A DNA stretch of 64,000 nt from an uncultured Sphingomonadales bacterium (GTDB lineage: Bacteria; Pseudomonadota; Alphaproteobacteria; Sphingomonadales; Sphingomonadaceae): the NCBI GenBank assembly GCA_903821605.1, contig CAIJLZ010000006.1:1-64000 (forward strand). Reading direction: 5' to 3'. Below the pieces are notes generated by a model. The model worked only from the letters and a program-made list of their open reading frames with translations. It had not been told where the DNA came from and made no database searches. Each line of letters opens with the position of its first letter. The first letter of the stretch is position 1. A program made the position numbers and the translations under genes. This document shows, piece by piece, positions 1 through 6,974 of this stretch.

Positions 1-63
1 CTAGCTCTCGCCAGGACAGCCACTGCAATCGCAGACTACGGCGCAAAGTGACCCCAATGGTGA

Positions 64-141
<78 letters not shown>

Positions 142-172
142 TATCATCCAATCTAATCAAAGACTTAACGCA

Positions 173-194
173 AGCTCCCCTCGGGGAGCTTTTT
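173..194 (+). terminator. Rho-independent terminator after tRNA-fMet
   Basis: Stem AGCTCCCC / GGGGAGCT with a two-base loop followed by a T run. A near copy (loop AA) lies at 12241-12258 after attR, so similarity between the two junctions extends past the att core into the terminator. Confidence 0.8.
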
Positions 195-208
195 GCGTTT
201 CTAGCCCA

Positions 209-240
209 CCGTAAGCACTGTGGAAGCAAGAGGGGGCAAA
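209..240 (+). repeat. Direct repeat, possible integrase arm-type site (left)
   Basis: CCGTAAGCACTGTGGAAGCA and the following AGAGG are identical to 12012-12036; after one mismatch GGCAAAA also matches. At the right copy the GAGG-GGCAAA motif is reiterated. A repeat just inside both island ends fits the arm-binding sites of tyrosine recombinases. That role is inferred. Confidence 0.5.
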
Positions 241-287
241 ACTCCTCGTAACTTAGCTGGATGTGCGACCCGCACGATCACGCACCG

Positions 288-466
288 CTACCGACCTTCT
301 GGGCGATACGGTGGCGCCCGATCTTCATCCCAATCAAAATCGAAGGTGTCGTTGGGGTATCGATGTGGCTTAAATCCGCGCCCATCATCGGGGCCGAAAA
401 GGCGCTTGTCAGATAAACGGCTCTCTAGCTTTAGCGCACGCGACCAAGCCTTATCCTCCCTTTCCT
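288..466 (-). pseudogene. Possible 3' remnant of an unidentified gene
   Basis: Reading leftward, about 59 codons stay open between two stops and have protein-like composition, ending in an acidic, aromatic tail (DTFDFDWDEDRAPPYRPEGR). No start codon exists in this frame, so if coding it is only the tail of a gene lost from the island's left end. No family recognised. The rest of 195-549 shows only the short repeat at 209-240. Confidence 0.22.
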
Positions 467-549
467 AACCCAATCATGCAGTTGACTCCGGTTAGTCGGG
501 CTGACAAGCGGGCGTTGAGGTCAGGATTTAATAAATGGAGTGGTAAATC

Positions 550-1236
550 ATGAGCGTGATGACGAATGCAACAGCGCTGGCTGCACTATGTGCGTCATCA
601 ATCGCTTTGGCGGCTCCAGATATAGACCCCGTAGCACCTGCTAAAGCAGGGCTGACAGCGGCTCCTATTGCTGAAAGTACAACTGAAAACGCCATGCTTC
701 GTGCAGGCACACCGGTTGCTCTGAGGCTTCTAGAGGAGGTCACCACGAAGCATAAGGCAGTTCGTGTTGGGCAACGGTTCACGCTCGAAGTCGCGGATGC
801 GGTCGTAGTGAATAGTGTGCAGGTCATACCCGCCGGAACTCCCGCTTGGGCTGAAGTCACAGGGGTTCGCAATAAGGGAATGTGGGGCAAATCCGGCAAG
901 CTAGACGCCCGCCTTCTTTACCTGCGCGTGAACGGCCGCCAAATCCGCCTGACGGGATCCTTTGACGACAAAGGTGTAACTGGCACGGCTGGCGTTGTTG
1001 GGGCCGTGGCGTTCATCCCTATCGCGGGGTTTTTCACAACTGGGACTAGCGCAACCTTTCCGAAGGGCGGAGCTATAAGCGGCTTTATTGATGAAGACGT
1101 CGAGCTGGCCTTCAAACAGTCTGAACCAGCTCCTTTGCAGGTCACTGCTGCAGCGTCACCAGTCCAAATATCGGCGGCTGCATCTCCGGAGGTGGCATCG
1201 CCTAAAGACGCCGCCGCGCCGAAACCAAAGAATTGA
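550..1236 (+). CDS. Exported hypothetical protein, paralogue 1
   Basis: A 228-aa protein with an N-terminal signal peptide (LAALCASSIALAAP) and a Pro/Ala-rich C-terminal tail from about residue 190. The middle contains AGTPVALRLLEEVT and IPAGTPAWAEV followed by a Gly/Ala-rich hydrophobic stretch ending GFFTTGTSATFPKGG. The next gene has the same order of blocks, so the two arose by duplication. The repeated 'aGT-V-ipaGT' beta-rich layout loosely recalls outer-membrane beta-domains of the VirB10/TrbI type; this is a resemblance only. First gene of an overlapping three-gene operon. Function unknown; periplasmic or envelope location inferred. Confidence 0.75.
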   Translation: MSVMTNATALAALCASSIALAAPDIDPVAPAKAGLTAAPIAESTTENAMLRAGTPVALRLLEEVTTKHKAVRVGQRFTLEVADAVVVNSVQVIPAGTPAWAEVTGVRNKGMWGKSGKLDARLLYLRVNGRQIRLTGSFDDKGVTGTAGVVGAVAFIPIAGFFTTGTSATFPKGGAISGFIDEDVELAFKQSEPAPLQVTAAASPVQISAAASPEVASPKDAAAPKPKN

Positions 1237-1844
1237 AGAGCGTGAGAGTGCACTTCAGGCTTTCCACTTGCCAAAGACATCTTTTGCTCGCTCTGGCGCT
1301 ATGCGTTTGCACGCCGGCAGCGGCCGACCCATCACCTGTTTCTGCTGCGGTGGCAGCTAACAGCACTATCTTAATACCAGCAGGCACGCTGGTGGCTCTT
1401 CGTATCGATCAAAATCTATCGTCTAAGAGTGCCAAGCGAGGCGACAAGTTCTCAATTTCACTGGCGAACGATCTTTGGGTTGAAAACCGTATCGTTGTGC
1501 CCGTTGGCACTAAGGGCCTTGGAGAAGTTGTTCACGCCTCGGGGAAAGGCTTCGGAGGCCGTGCAGGCGAATTGATCGTGACGGCCCGCTACCTTGAGCA
1601 TGGCGGGCGCCAGATCCGCTTGGGCCATTTCAGGTTGTCTGCCGCAGGATCTAACAACGCGACAGCCGCTCTTCTAGCGACGGCCGCAGCCCCAATTGTA
1701 GGCGTATTTGTCACTGGCACGAGCGCGTATATTGGCTTGGGCCAGTTGGCTCAGGCGAGGCTCGCGGAGGACTTTCCTCTAACAGTCGAGCCAAGCTCAA
1801 ACACGGCAGCTAGAACCGTTGCCAATCAAGGAGAAAATAAATGA
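1233..1844 (+). CDS. Exported hypothetical protein, paralogue 2
   Basis: A 203-aa protein starting at a TTG that overlaps the previous stop, which suggests translational coupling. It has a signal peptide (LLLALALCVCTPAAAD) and then the same blocks as its neighbour: IPAGTLVALRIDQNLSSKSA, VPVGTKGLGEVV, a GRQIRLGHFRL strand and the hydrophobic stretch ending VFVTGTSAYIG. The family is not recognised. Conservation of both copies next to a DUF2846-like gene suggests one envelope-associated unit. Confidence 0.72.
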   Translation: MKSVRVHFRLSTCQRHLLLALALCVCTPAAADPSPVSAAVAANSTILIPAGTLVALRIDQNLSSKSAKRGDKFSISLANDLWVENRIVVPVGTKGLGEVVHASGKGFGGRAGELIVTARYLEHGGRQIRLGHFRLSAAGSNNATAALLATAAAPIVGVFVTGTSAYIGLGQLAQARLAEDFPLTVEPSSNTAARTVANQGENK

Positions 1845-2395
1845 GAAAATTGTCGCAATCTCTCTTAGTTGCAGCGGCAGTTGGGGTGGCAGCATTCACC
1901 GTCACATCTACAGCGATGGCTGCGTCAGGCGGCCAAGCCCCGGACGTGCTACCTGCGCCTCCGGCTGGGCATGGGCAGATAGTTTTCTGGCGTCCAGGCA
2001 CTATCGTCGGGGCGGCCCTCGGATGCGGCGTAAACCTTGGCACTGAGCGCATCAGTGCACTTGGACGTGGTAAATACTTTATGTTGAACCTCGCGCCTGG
2101 TGCATACGAGTTCAATGCGAAGAGCGAAGCCAAGGACACCCTCAACCTTGAGGTAGAAACTGGTGAAGTGTATTTCGTGAAGTGCACTATTCGCATGGGA
2201 ATCATGGCCGGCCGCCCTAACCTTGCTCCCTCAAATCTTGCTGAGTTCGCGGCGAAGAAGGCAGATCTCAAGTATGTTGACGCCGATGACGTTGGTCCCC
2301 GGGTTGCCCAAGATCCAAGCGTAGCGGTTGTCGCGAGCGCTTCCCAACAGCCTGCTCCGGCGATCGCTGATGCCACGCCAGAAGTAGTAAAGTAA
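1841..2395 (+). CDS. DUF2846-like exported protein
   Basis: A 184-aa protein whose ATG overlaps the previous stop (ATGA). It has a signal peptide (VAAFTVTSTAMAA). The core GQIVFWRPGTIVGAALGCGV, then LGRGKYFMLNLAPGAYEF and ETGEVYFVKC, follows the DUF2846 pattern (an F/Y-x-R-P strand, then a 'PG-Y/H' turn, then 'G-YF-k'). Known members are uncharacterised envelope proteins. Last gene of the operon; a stem-loop follows at 2415-2452. Confidence 0.68.
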   Translation: MRKLSQSLLVAAAVGVAAFTVTSTAMAASGGQAPDVLPAPPAGHGQIVFWRPGTIVGAALGCGVNLGTERISALGRGKYFMLNLAPGAYEFNAKSEAKDTLNLEVETGEVYFVKCTIRMGIMAGRPNLAPSNLAEFAAKKADLKYVDADDVGPRVAQDPSVAVVASASQQPAPAIADATPEVVK

Positions 2396-2414
2396 GCCCT
2401 TAGCGTTAGAACGT

Positions 2415-2457
2415 CCCGGACCTACACGCTTAACGTGCCTAGTTGGTCCGGGGCTTT
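2415..2457 (+). terminator. Terminator of the envelope operon
   Basis: CCCGGACC (2415-2422) pairs with GGTCCGGG (2445-2452), followed by GCTTT. The loop contains a smaller CACG/CGTG stem. It lies 20 bases after the last stop codon. Confidence 0.65.
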
Positions 2458-2543
2458 GATTTTCGGTAACAGCCAAATCGCATTTCTAACTGCTGCTTAC
2501 AACGCAAACGGAACCTACTCGTTCACCAGTTTTACCATTCGAC

Positions 2544-2753
2544 CCCAAATTTCGCCATGCACGGGTCGAGATCGCTGCCTGGTTCGAGGATTACAACCGG
2601 GAGAGGCCGCACTCGTCACTTGGCTAAGCAACCCCGGCGGCGTTCGTCGCCGAACTGGATAAGCAATGGCCTGCTTCGCTAAGCCCTACGGGCTCCGCTA
2701 CGCAGCCCATTGCTTCAACCGCGCTGATGCGCAAAACAACCGCCCGGCTCTAA
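2544..2753 (+). pseudogene. IS3-family transposase, C-terminal remnant
   Basis: The frame through 2556 reads EIAAWFEDYNRERPHSSLG, the hallmark end of the IS3-family (rve) integrase core. A TAA stop at 2625-2627 replaces the usual Tyr codon, after which the same frame continues TPAAFVAELDKQWP to a natural stop at 2751-2753. Only the last ~65 codons remain and one is nonsense, so it is dead. The catalytic DDE part is absent. Confidence 0.85.
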
Positions 2754-2785
2754 TCCCCGCTAGCGGAAAGCTGGGGGTCACGTCA
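2754..2785 (+). mobile_element. Probable right terminus of the IS3 remnant
   Basis: The sequence after the transposase stop ends GCTGGGGGTCACGTCA, resembling IS3-group terminal repeats that begin TGACGTGACCCCC when read inward. No matching left end remains nearby. The thioesterase stop codon (2783-2785) lies inside this end, so the insertion may have set that gene's C-terminus. Confidence 0.5.
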
Positions 2786-3337
2786 GTCTAACCCGCGGCG
2801 CGGTGGAATTCCTATGGCCTGCCTGGCCCCGTGGGGCTTAGGGTGGTGAGCGTAAGCCTCGGCCATTCGGTTCAGCCGCGCCAGAACTTCATCGGGGAAC
2901 GGTGCAGAGCGGCGGGTCGTCATGTCGACATGGAGAGACATGTATTCACCGAAAGCCACGCGGCAAGGCGGGGTTCCGTCGCCCGCACTGACCCACAGCT
3001 CATGGATGTGGTGGATACGCTTGGCATCGTGGGCATAAAGCCAGCAGCGAACCTCGATCTGATCGCCCAGCATCAACTCGTTCTCGAAGCTTATCCGAAA
3101 TTCGCGCTGAAAGATAGAAAAAGCCCGCTTCTCGATGTAGTCCGCTTCCATGAGAAACTCACGAAAGAATGGCCATGTCGCGTCGTGGAACAGTTGTGGA
3201 TAGATCAGCGAATTCATATGACCGTTGGCGTCGATCCATTCGGGTAATACCTTGCCACGCCAGCCGATGAACGGAACAGTAAATGCGCCCCCAATAGTTT
3301 CTCTCATATGTCTGCCAAACTCCCTTTCATGGTCCAT
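2783..3337 (-). CDS. Hotdog-fold acyl-CoA thioesterase
   Basis: A 184-aa protein with the 4HBT signature Asp-x3-His-x-Asn at D36, H40 and N42 (DANGHMNSLIY), followed by a GDQIEVRCWLYAHDAKRIHH strand, as in thioesterases of the carnitine/4-hydroxybenzoyl-CoA type. It likely hydrolyses a CoA thioester in the cytoplasm. It is the last gene of the minus-strand unit after the Rieske oxygenase and SDR. An alternative start at 3307 has a good AAAGGGAG ribosome site. The C-terminal RRGLD abuts the IS end and may be altered. Confidence 0.78.
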   Translation of the reverse strand: MDHEREFGRHMRETIGGAFTVPFIGWRGKVLPEWIDANGHMNSLIYPQLFHDATWPFFREFLMEADYIEKRAFSIFQREFRISFENELMLGDQIEVRCWLYAHDAKRIHHIHELWVSAGDGTPPCRVAFGEYMSLHVDMTTRRSAPFPDEVLARLNRMAEAYAHHPKPHGARQAIGIPPRRGLD

Positions 3338-3397
3338 CCGAACTTCCGAAAGACGTAGATTAAAAGCAATTGAGGCGCTGGAATGCGCAAGATTTCA

Positions 3398-4240
3398 TCA
3401 AAACACGCGCAATCCGTCCAAGGTGTGGATTTCCGCGTCGAGCTGCCGCAGCAGTGGAAGGCTTCGAACCACATTGCCACTAAGTTCGTTCGCCGGACGG
3501 TGGCACAACTGAAGTGCCGCCTCCGCCATGGCTTCGATAGGTTCGAGATGATCACGCTCATCCCAGTTGCCGACGGAAAGAGCGCCCTCGCTGGCAACCG
3601 CGCCGACAGGTGCAAGGGAATTCACTGCAATCCTCTCCCGCGACAATTCCACCGCCCAACCTGCCGTCAGACGGTCAAGCGCCGCTTTTGAAGTGCCGTA
3701 GAGGGTGGCATGGCTGTCACGGTTAAAATTGACGTAGCGATCGTTCTCATCCCACGGTGCAGCGGGCGGAGCATCTGCCGTTGCACTTGAGATGTTAAGA
3801 ATCCAGCCTTCGCCCAGTTTGCGCATGTGTGGCAGTGCCTGTTGCGACAGTTCCTGCGGGGCAAAGAGATTCATCTGGAACGCAAGTTGAACCTGACGCG
3901 GCTCCGCCTCCCAAATCGGTATGAAGCGCGACCAGGCGGCGTTGTTCACTAAGATATCGAGCTTGCCAAAATGGGCGACAGTTTCCGTAACGATCCGCGC
4001 CCGATCGACAGGGTCTGCCAGATCAGACTGGATCATCAGGCACTGCCCCCCCGCTGTGCGGATCGTATCGGCAGTTTCTTTCAGTGAGCCGGAAAGGCGT
4101 CCTCCCGGCTCTGCCGTGCGGGCGACGATAGCCACTTTGGCACCTTCTGCGGCAAATCGGCGGGCAATAGCTGCCCCGATGCCCCGGCTGGCCCCTGTAA
4201 CAATAGCAACGCGCCCTGCTAGAAGATTGGATAAGCTCAT
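3398..4240 (-). CDS. SDR-family oxidoreductase
   Basis: A 280-aa short-chain dehydrogenase: NAD(P)-binding TGASRGIG at residues 15-22, NNA at 99-101, a Ser at about 151 and the catalytic YGTSK (Y181, K185). It probably oxidises a hydroxyl or reduces a keto group on the cluster's substrate. It lies 41 bases after the Rieske gene and 60 bases before the thioesterase, same strand, so co-transcribed. The tail beyond residue 230 is longer than the minimal ~250-aa SDR. Substrate not predictable. Confidence 0.85.
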   Translation of the reverse strand: MSLSNLLAGRVAIVTGASRGIGAAIARRFAAEGAKVAIVARTAEPGGRLSGSLKETADTIRTAGGQCLMIQSDLADPVDRARIVTETVAHFGKLDILVNNAAWSRFIPIWEAEPRQVQLAFQMNLFAPQELSQQALPHMRKLGEGWILNISSATADAPPAAPWDENDRYVNFNRDSHATLYGTSKAALDRLTAGWAVELSRERIAVNSLAPVGAVASEGALSVGNWDERDHLEPIEAMAEAALQLCHRPANELSGNVVRSLPLLRQLDAEIHTLDGLRVF

Positions 4241-4281
4241 AACCTCGCCACACGCCTCTTATCTATCTATCAATTACGTAA

Positions 4282-5394
4282 TCAGGCCGCCCCTTGTGCC
4301 GGAGGTGTGGTGGCGCCCTTCCACTCGGCGTAGAACTGGTAGTACCAGCGCCTCAGCTCGCCGATCGGACCGTCGCCCTCGCAGATTAGGGCTTGCTCCA
4401 CGAAGCGCTGACGATCCCAGATCACCTTGTCTTGGTCGAACTGCTTCAGAATGTCCTTAATCAGGGCCTTCGCAAGATTGCCGAGCGGGCCATTTGCCTG
4501 GTCTTTAGGCTGGGTGAAGGCAAAGCGGACACGCAGCTTGTTGTTCTCCACCGGGGTCATGCCGACCACCAGCAGCGTTTCCGAGATGCCGGCAAAGCGG
4601 CTGAACGTCTGGCCGGGGCCATTGTTGCCATTGGTGATCGTGCCGTCCACCTGACCCCGCGGCGTGCCAAGTTTTGCTTCGACCAGGCCGGTGCGGCGGT
4701 GCCCTTCGTAGGCGATCCGGGCGTCAGGATAGGTGGCGGTGCCGTGAACATACTTGAAATGAGCAAGGTCCGCCGCATTTTCTGCCAGGAACTGGAGCGG
4801 AGCTTCCACGATCCAATCGTAGCGGTCGAAAGCCGTCCAGTCGGGATCGGTCGCTTCTGGATAGTGATCCAGGTCCCACGCAGGGGCGGCATCCTCGGGG
4901 TGATACCAGAACCACACGAAGTTGTTCGCTTCCTGCACGTGCCACGTGCGGGTGCACTTGCGCTTGACCTGCGGTGGGATCGCCTTGGAGTATGGGATGT
5001 CCTTCACCACGCCTTCTTCGCCGTCATAGCGCCAGGCGTGGAACGGACATTCCAGCAGATTGCCGCTTACCTTACCGCCATGGCCCATGTGTGCGCCAAG
5101 GTGCTTGCAGTAAGCGTCCATGATCCGCACTTTGCCGTCCTCGCCACGCCAGATCGCAAGATCGCGCGCGAAATAACGTAATGGCTTCACTTCGCCCACA
5201 GCGATTTCATCTGAATAGCAGACCACGAACCAGCCGAAGGGGAAGGGTAGGCGATCCAGGCCGCGCTCTTCAGGGGCGGGCTGATTTTCAACCGGAGCGG
5301 TGCGCCATTGCTTAAGCTCGTCGCCCTTCATCGCATCGAGAATCTGCCACACGGCGACAGGCGGCGTACGACCATCATGCACGGCTTCGGACAT
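4282..5394 (-). CDS. Rieske non-heme iron oxygenase, alpha subunit
   Basis: A 370-aa oxygenase. The Rieske [2Fe-2S] ligands are C96-x-H98 and C116-x2-H119 (CKHLGAHMGH ... CPFHAW). The mononuclear iron site is D209-x2-H212-x4-H217 (DLAHFKYVH). The 'PFGWF' entry and FKYVHGTA motif resemble the single-component KshA/Neverland-like group acting on bulky hydrophobic rings, but substrate assignment is inference. No ferredoxin or reductase is in the island, so electrons must come from elsewhere. The start at 5394 is chosen for its AAGGGG ribosome site; longer in-frame reading would run through the operator. First gene of a Rieske-SDR-thioesterase unit. Confidence 0.88.
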   Translation of the reverse strand: MSEAVHDGRTPPVAVWQILDAMKGDELKQWRTAPVENQPAPEERGLDRLPFPFGWFVVCYSDEIAVGEVKPLRYFARDLAIWRGEDGKVRIMDAYCKHLGAHMGHGGKVSGNLLECPFHAWRYDGEEGVVKDIPYSKAIPPQVKRKCTRTWHVQEANNFVWFWYHPEDAAPAWDLDHYPEATDPDWTAFDRYDWIVEAPLQFLAENAADLAHFKYVHGTATYPDARIAYEGHRRTGLVEAKLGTPRGQVDGTITNGNNGPGQTFSRFAGISETLLVVGMTPVENNKLRVRFAFTQPKDQANGPLGNLAKALIKDILKQFDQDKVIWDRQRFVEQALICEGDGPIGELRRWYYQFYAEWKGATTPPAQGAA

Positions 5395-5442
5395 TGCTTC
5401 TACCCCTTCTGCAAACTCGGCTAATCCCCGAGTCACGACGTA

Positions 5443-5472
5443 ATTGTCGAGAACTGCTGTCGCAGGTGGCAC
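5443..5472 (-). promoter_or_regulatory. Promoter of the Rieske unit
   Basis: On the minus strand, GTGCCA (5472-5467) and GACAAT (5448-5443) are separated by 18 bases. The homologous promoter at 9842-9871 has TTGCCA and GATTAT at the same spacing, which supports both calls. The operator touches the -35. Confidence 0.5.
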
Positions 5473-5496
5473 AATCGTAGACTTGAGTCTACGATT
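5473..5496 (-). promoter_or_regulatory. TetR-type operator, perfect 24-bp palindrome
   Basis: Half-site AATCGTAGACT, a two-base centre, then its exact reverse complement. It sits directly upstream of the -35 of the Rieske promoter and 8 bases after the tetR stop. Size and symmetry fit a TetR-family dimer. A partly degenerate copy is found at 9871-9895. Confidence 0.75.
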
Positions 5497-5504
5497 TTTA
5501 GCTT

Positions 5505-6083
5505 TCATGCTTCGATGGAGAGGCCTGTGCAAATCAGGTTAGCGGCCGACGCCAGTTGGATAGCGATGGGATAGTCCTTATTTATCCGCCATTTATGGAT
5601 GATAACCAGATACGTTCCGAGCAGGATTTCCCCCAATGTCTCAGCATCTTTGCGCTGCTCAGGACCAGCGGCGAGACTGGTGAAGGCAAGGTGCAAACGA
5701 AGCATGCGTTCCTCACCTGGCAACTCATTCCAGCCTTGCTCCAGAATCGCAACAATTGGCTTTAACACTCCCTCACGGGATTGTAGATGCCCGCCATTCT
5801 CAGCAAAGAAGCCTGTAATCCGCTTAATAACAGATCGCTCGCTCGCGGCGTACTTTTCGATTTCCTGCAACAAATCGGCGTCCATCAGTTCGACGATAGT
5901 CGTTACAATTGTGTTTTTGTTGGGAAAGTGTTTGAAGAGAGTTGCGCGCGCGATGCCTGCTTGTTCGGCAATACGGTCCATCGTGGTGTCGGCAATGCCA
6001 GTTGAAGCAAAGCTTTCCATAGCAGCGCGGACGATAGCCCCACGGATGCGCAATCGATTTTTCTCTCGTACTGACAGTGTCAT
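5505..6083 (-). CDS. TetR-family transcriptional regulator
   Basis: A 192-aa protein with an N-terminal helix-turn-helix (MDRIAEQAGIARATLFKHF, about residues 34-53) and a helical ligand-binding C-terminal domain. It is encoded between the two catabolic units on the same strand and directly upstream of the palindrome at 5473-5496, so it is the likely repressor of both units, released by a pathway intermediate (inference). No good Shine-Dalgarno precedes the ATG. A direct repeat GATTTCGGA occurs at 6156-6164 and 6170-6178 in its upstream region. Confidence 0.85.
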   Translation of the reverse strand: MTLSVREKNRLRIRGAIVRAAMESFASTGIADTTMDRIAEQAGIARATLFKHFPNKNTIVTTIVELMDADLLQEIEKYAASERSVIKRITGFFAENGGHLQSREGVLKPIVAILEQGWNELPGEERMLRLHLAFTSLAAGPEQRKDAETLGEILLGTYLVIIHKWRINKDYPIAIQLASAANLICTGLSIEA

Positions 6084-6182
6084 AGTTTTTAAGGACTACA
6101 CAAAAAATTAAGAGATTCATATCAACGCTATCAATTAGAGACGTGCGTGCGCGTTGATTTCGGATTTGAGATTTCGGACAAG

Positions 6183-6974
6183 TTAGCGACCCTTCCAGTT
6201 AGGTCGCCGCTTCTCCAGAAATGCCCGTGGTCCTTCGGACGCGTCTTCGCTTTCGCTCACGAGACTACTCAGTTCATTCGATAGCGAACGCAGGTCGTTC
6301 ACCGAGAGGTCATATGCCTGACGAGCAATCGAAAGACTGGCCGTGACGGACAGAGGCGCGTTGGCAGCGATATTATCCGCCAGGGCGCGGGCGGTGGCGA
6401 GCAATTGTCTCGCGTCCACGATGCGGTTTACAAGGCCGAAAGCCTCTGCTCGCTTGGCATTCAGCGGCTCGCCCGTTGCAAGGAGTTCTAGCGCAATCGC
6501 ACGTGGCAAGGCCCGCGGCAGCCGGAAAGCCCCCCCTGCGCCAGCAAGAATTCCCCGTTTGACCTCGGGCAAACCGAAGTAGGAACCAGGCGTGGTTAAG
6601 ATCATGTCACAGGCGAGCGCGATTTCAAATGCGCCGCCAACGGCAGGCCCGTCCACGGCTGCGATCCAGGGCTTTTCGCGCTTGGCATCGATAAAGCCCG
6701 CAAAACCACCGTCCGCGGTCATGAGGCTGCGTCCTCCGGTTCGGGCAATTTCGGCCAGGTCCGCGCCGGCGCTAAAAATGCCCGCAGTCGACGATGCGAG
6801 AATCGCCACTCGGATGTCCCGGTCCTGCTCGACCTGAGTGACGGCCCAACCCAGCGCCTCGGCCATCGCGGCACTGATCGCATTGCGCTTTTCGGGCCGA
6901 TTGAACTGTAAGACTGCAACGTGGTCGGACACATCGAACAGGACTTCGTGCCCAATTGCAGGAGGCTGTGTCAC
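6183..6974 (-). CDS. Enoyl-CoA hydratase/isomerase family protein
   Basis: A 263-aa crotonase. The oxyanion-hole motif SAGAD is at 68-72 and GPAVGGAFE at 109-117. Both glutamates that activate water in true hydratases are present at E117 and E137 (GLPEVKRGILAGAGG). It probably hydrates an enoyl-CoA made from the acid activated by the preceding ligase; a hydratase-lyase of the feruloyl-CoA type is also possible. Its ATG overlaps the ligase stop (ATGA), showing translational coupling. Confidence 0.87.
   Translation of the reverse strand: MTQPPAIGHEVLFDVSDHVAVLQFNRPEKRNAISAAMAEALGWAVTQVEQDRDIRVAILASSTAGIFSAGADLAEIARTGGRSLMTADGGFAGFIDAKREKPWIAAVDGPAVGGAFEIALACDMILTTPGSYFGLPEVKRGILAGAGGAFRLPRALPRAIALELLATGEPLNAKRAEAFGLVNRIVDARQLLATARALADNIAANAPLSVTASLSIARQAYDLSVNDLRSLSNELSSLVSESEDASEGPRAFLEKRRPNWKGR

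Noticed and set aside
220-468. Plus-strand frame inside the left island end
   Set aside because: Arg/Ser-rich, no ribosome site, overlaps the arm repeat; the opposite strand looks more protein-like.
5395-5532. Longer N-terminus for the Rieske oxygenase
   Set aside because: It would translate the operator and promoter; a good ribosome site precedes 5394 and the homologous stub starts at the same codon.
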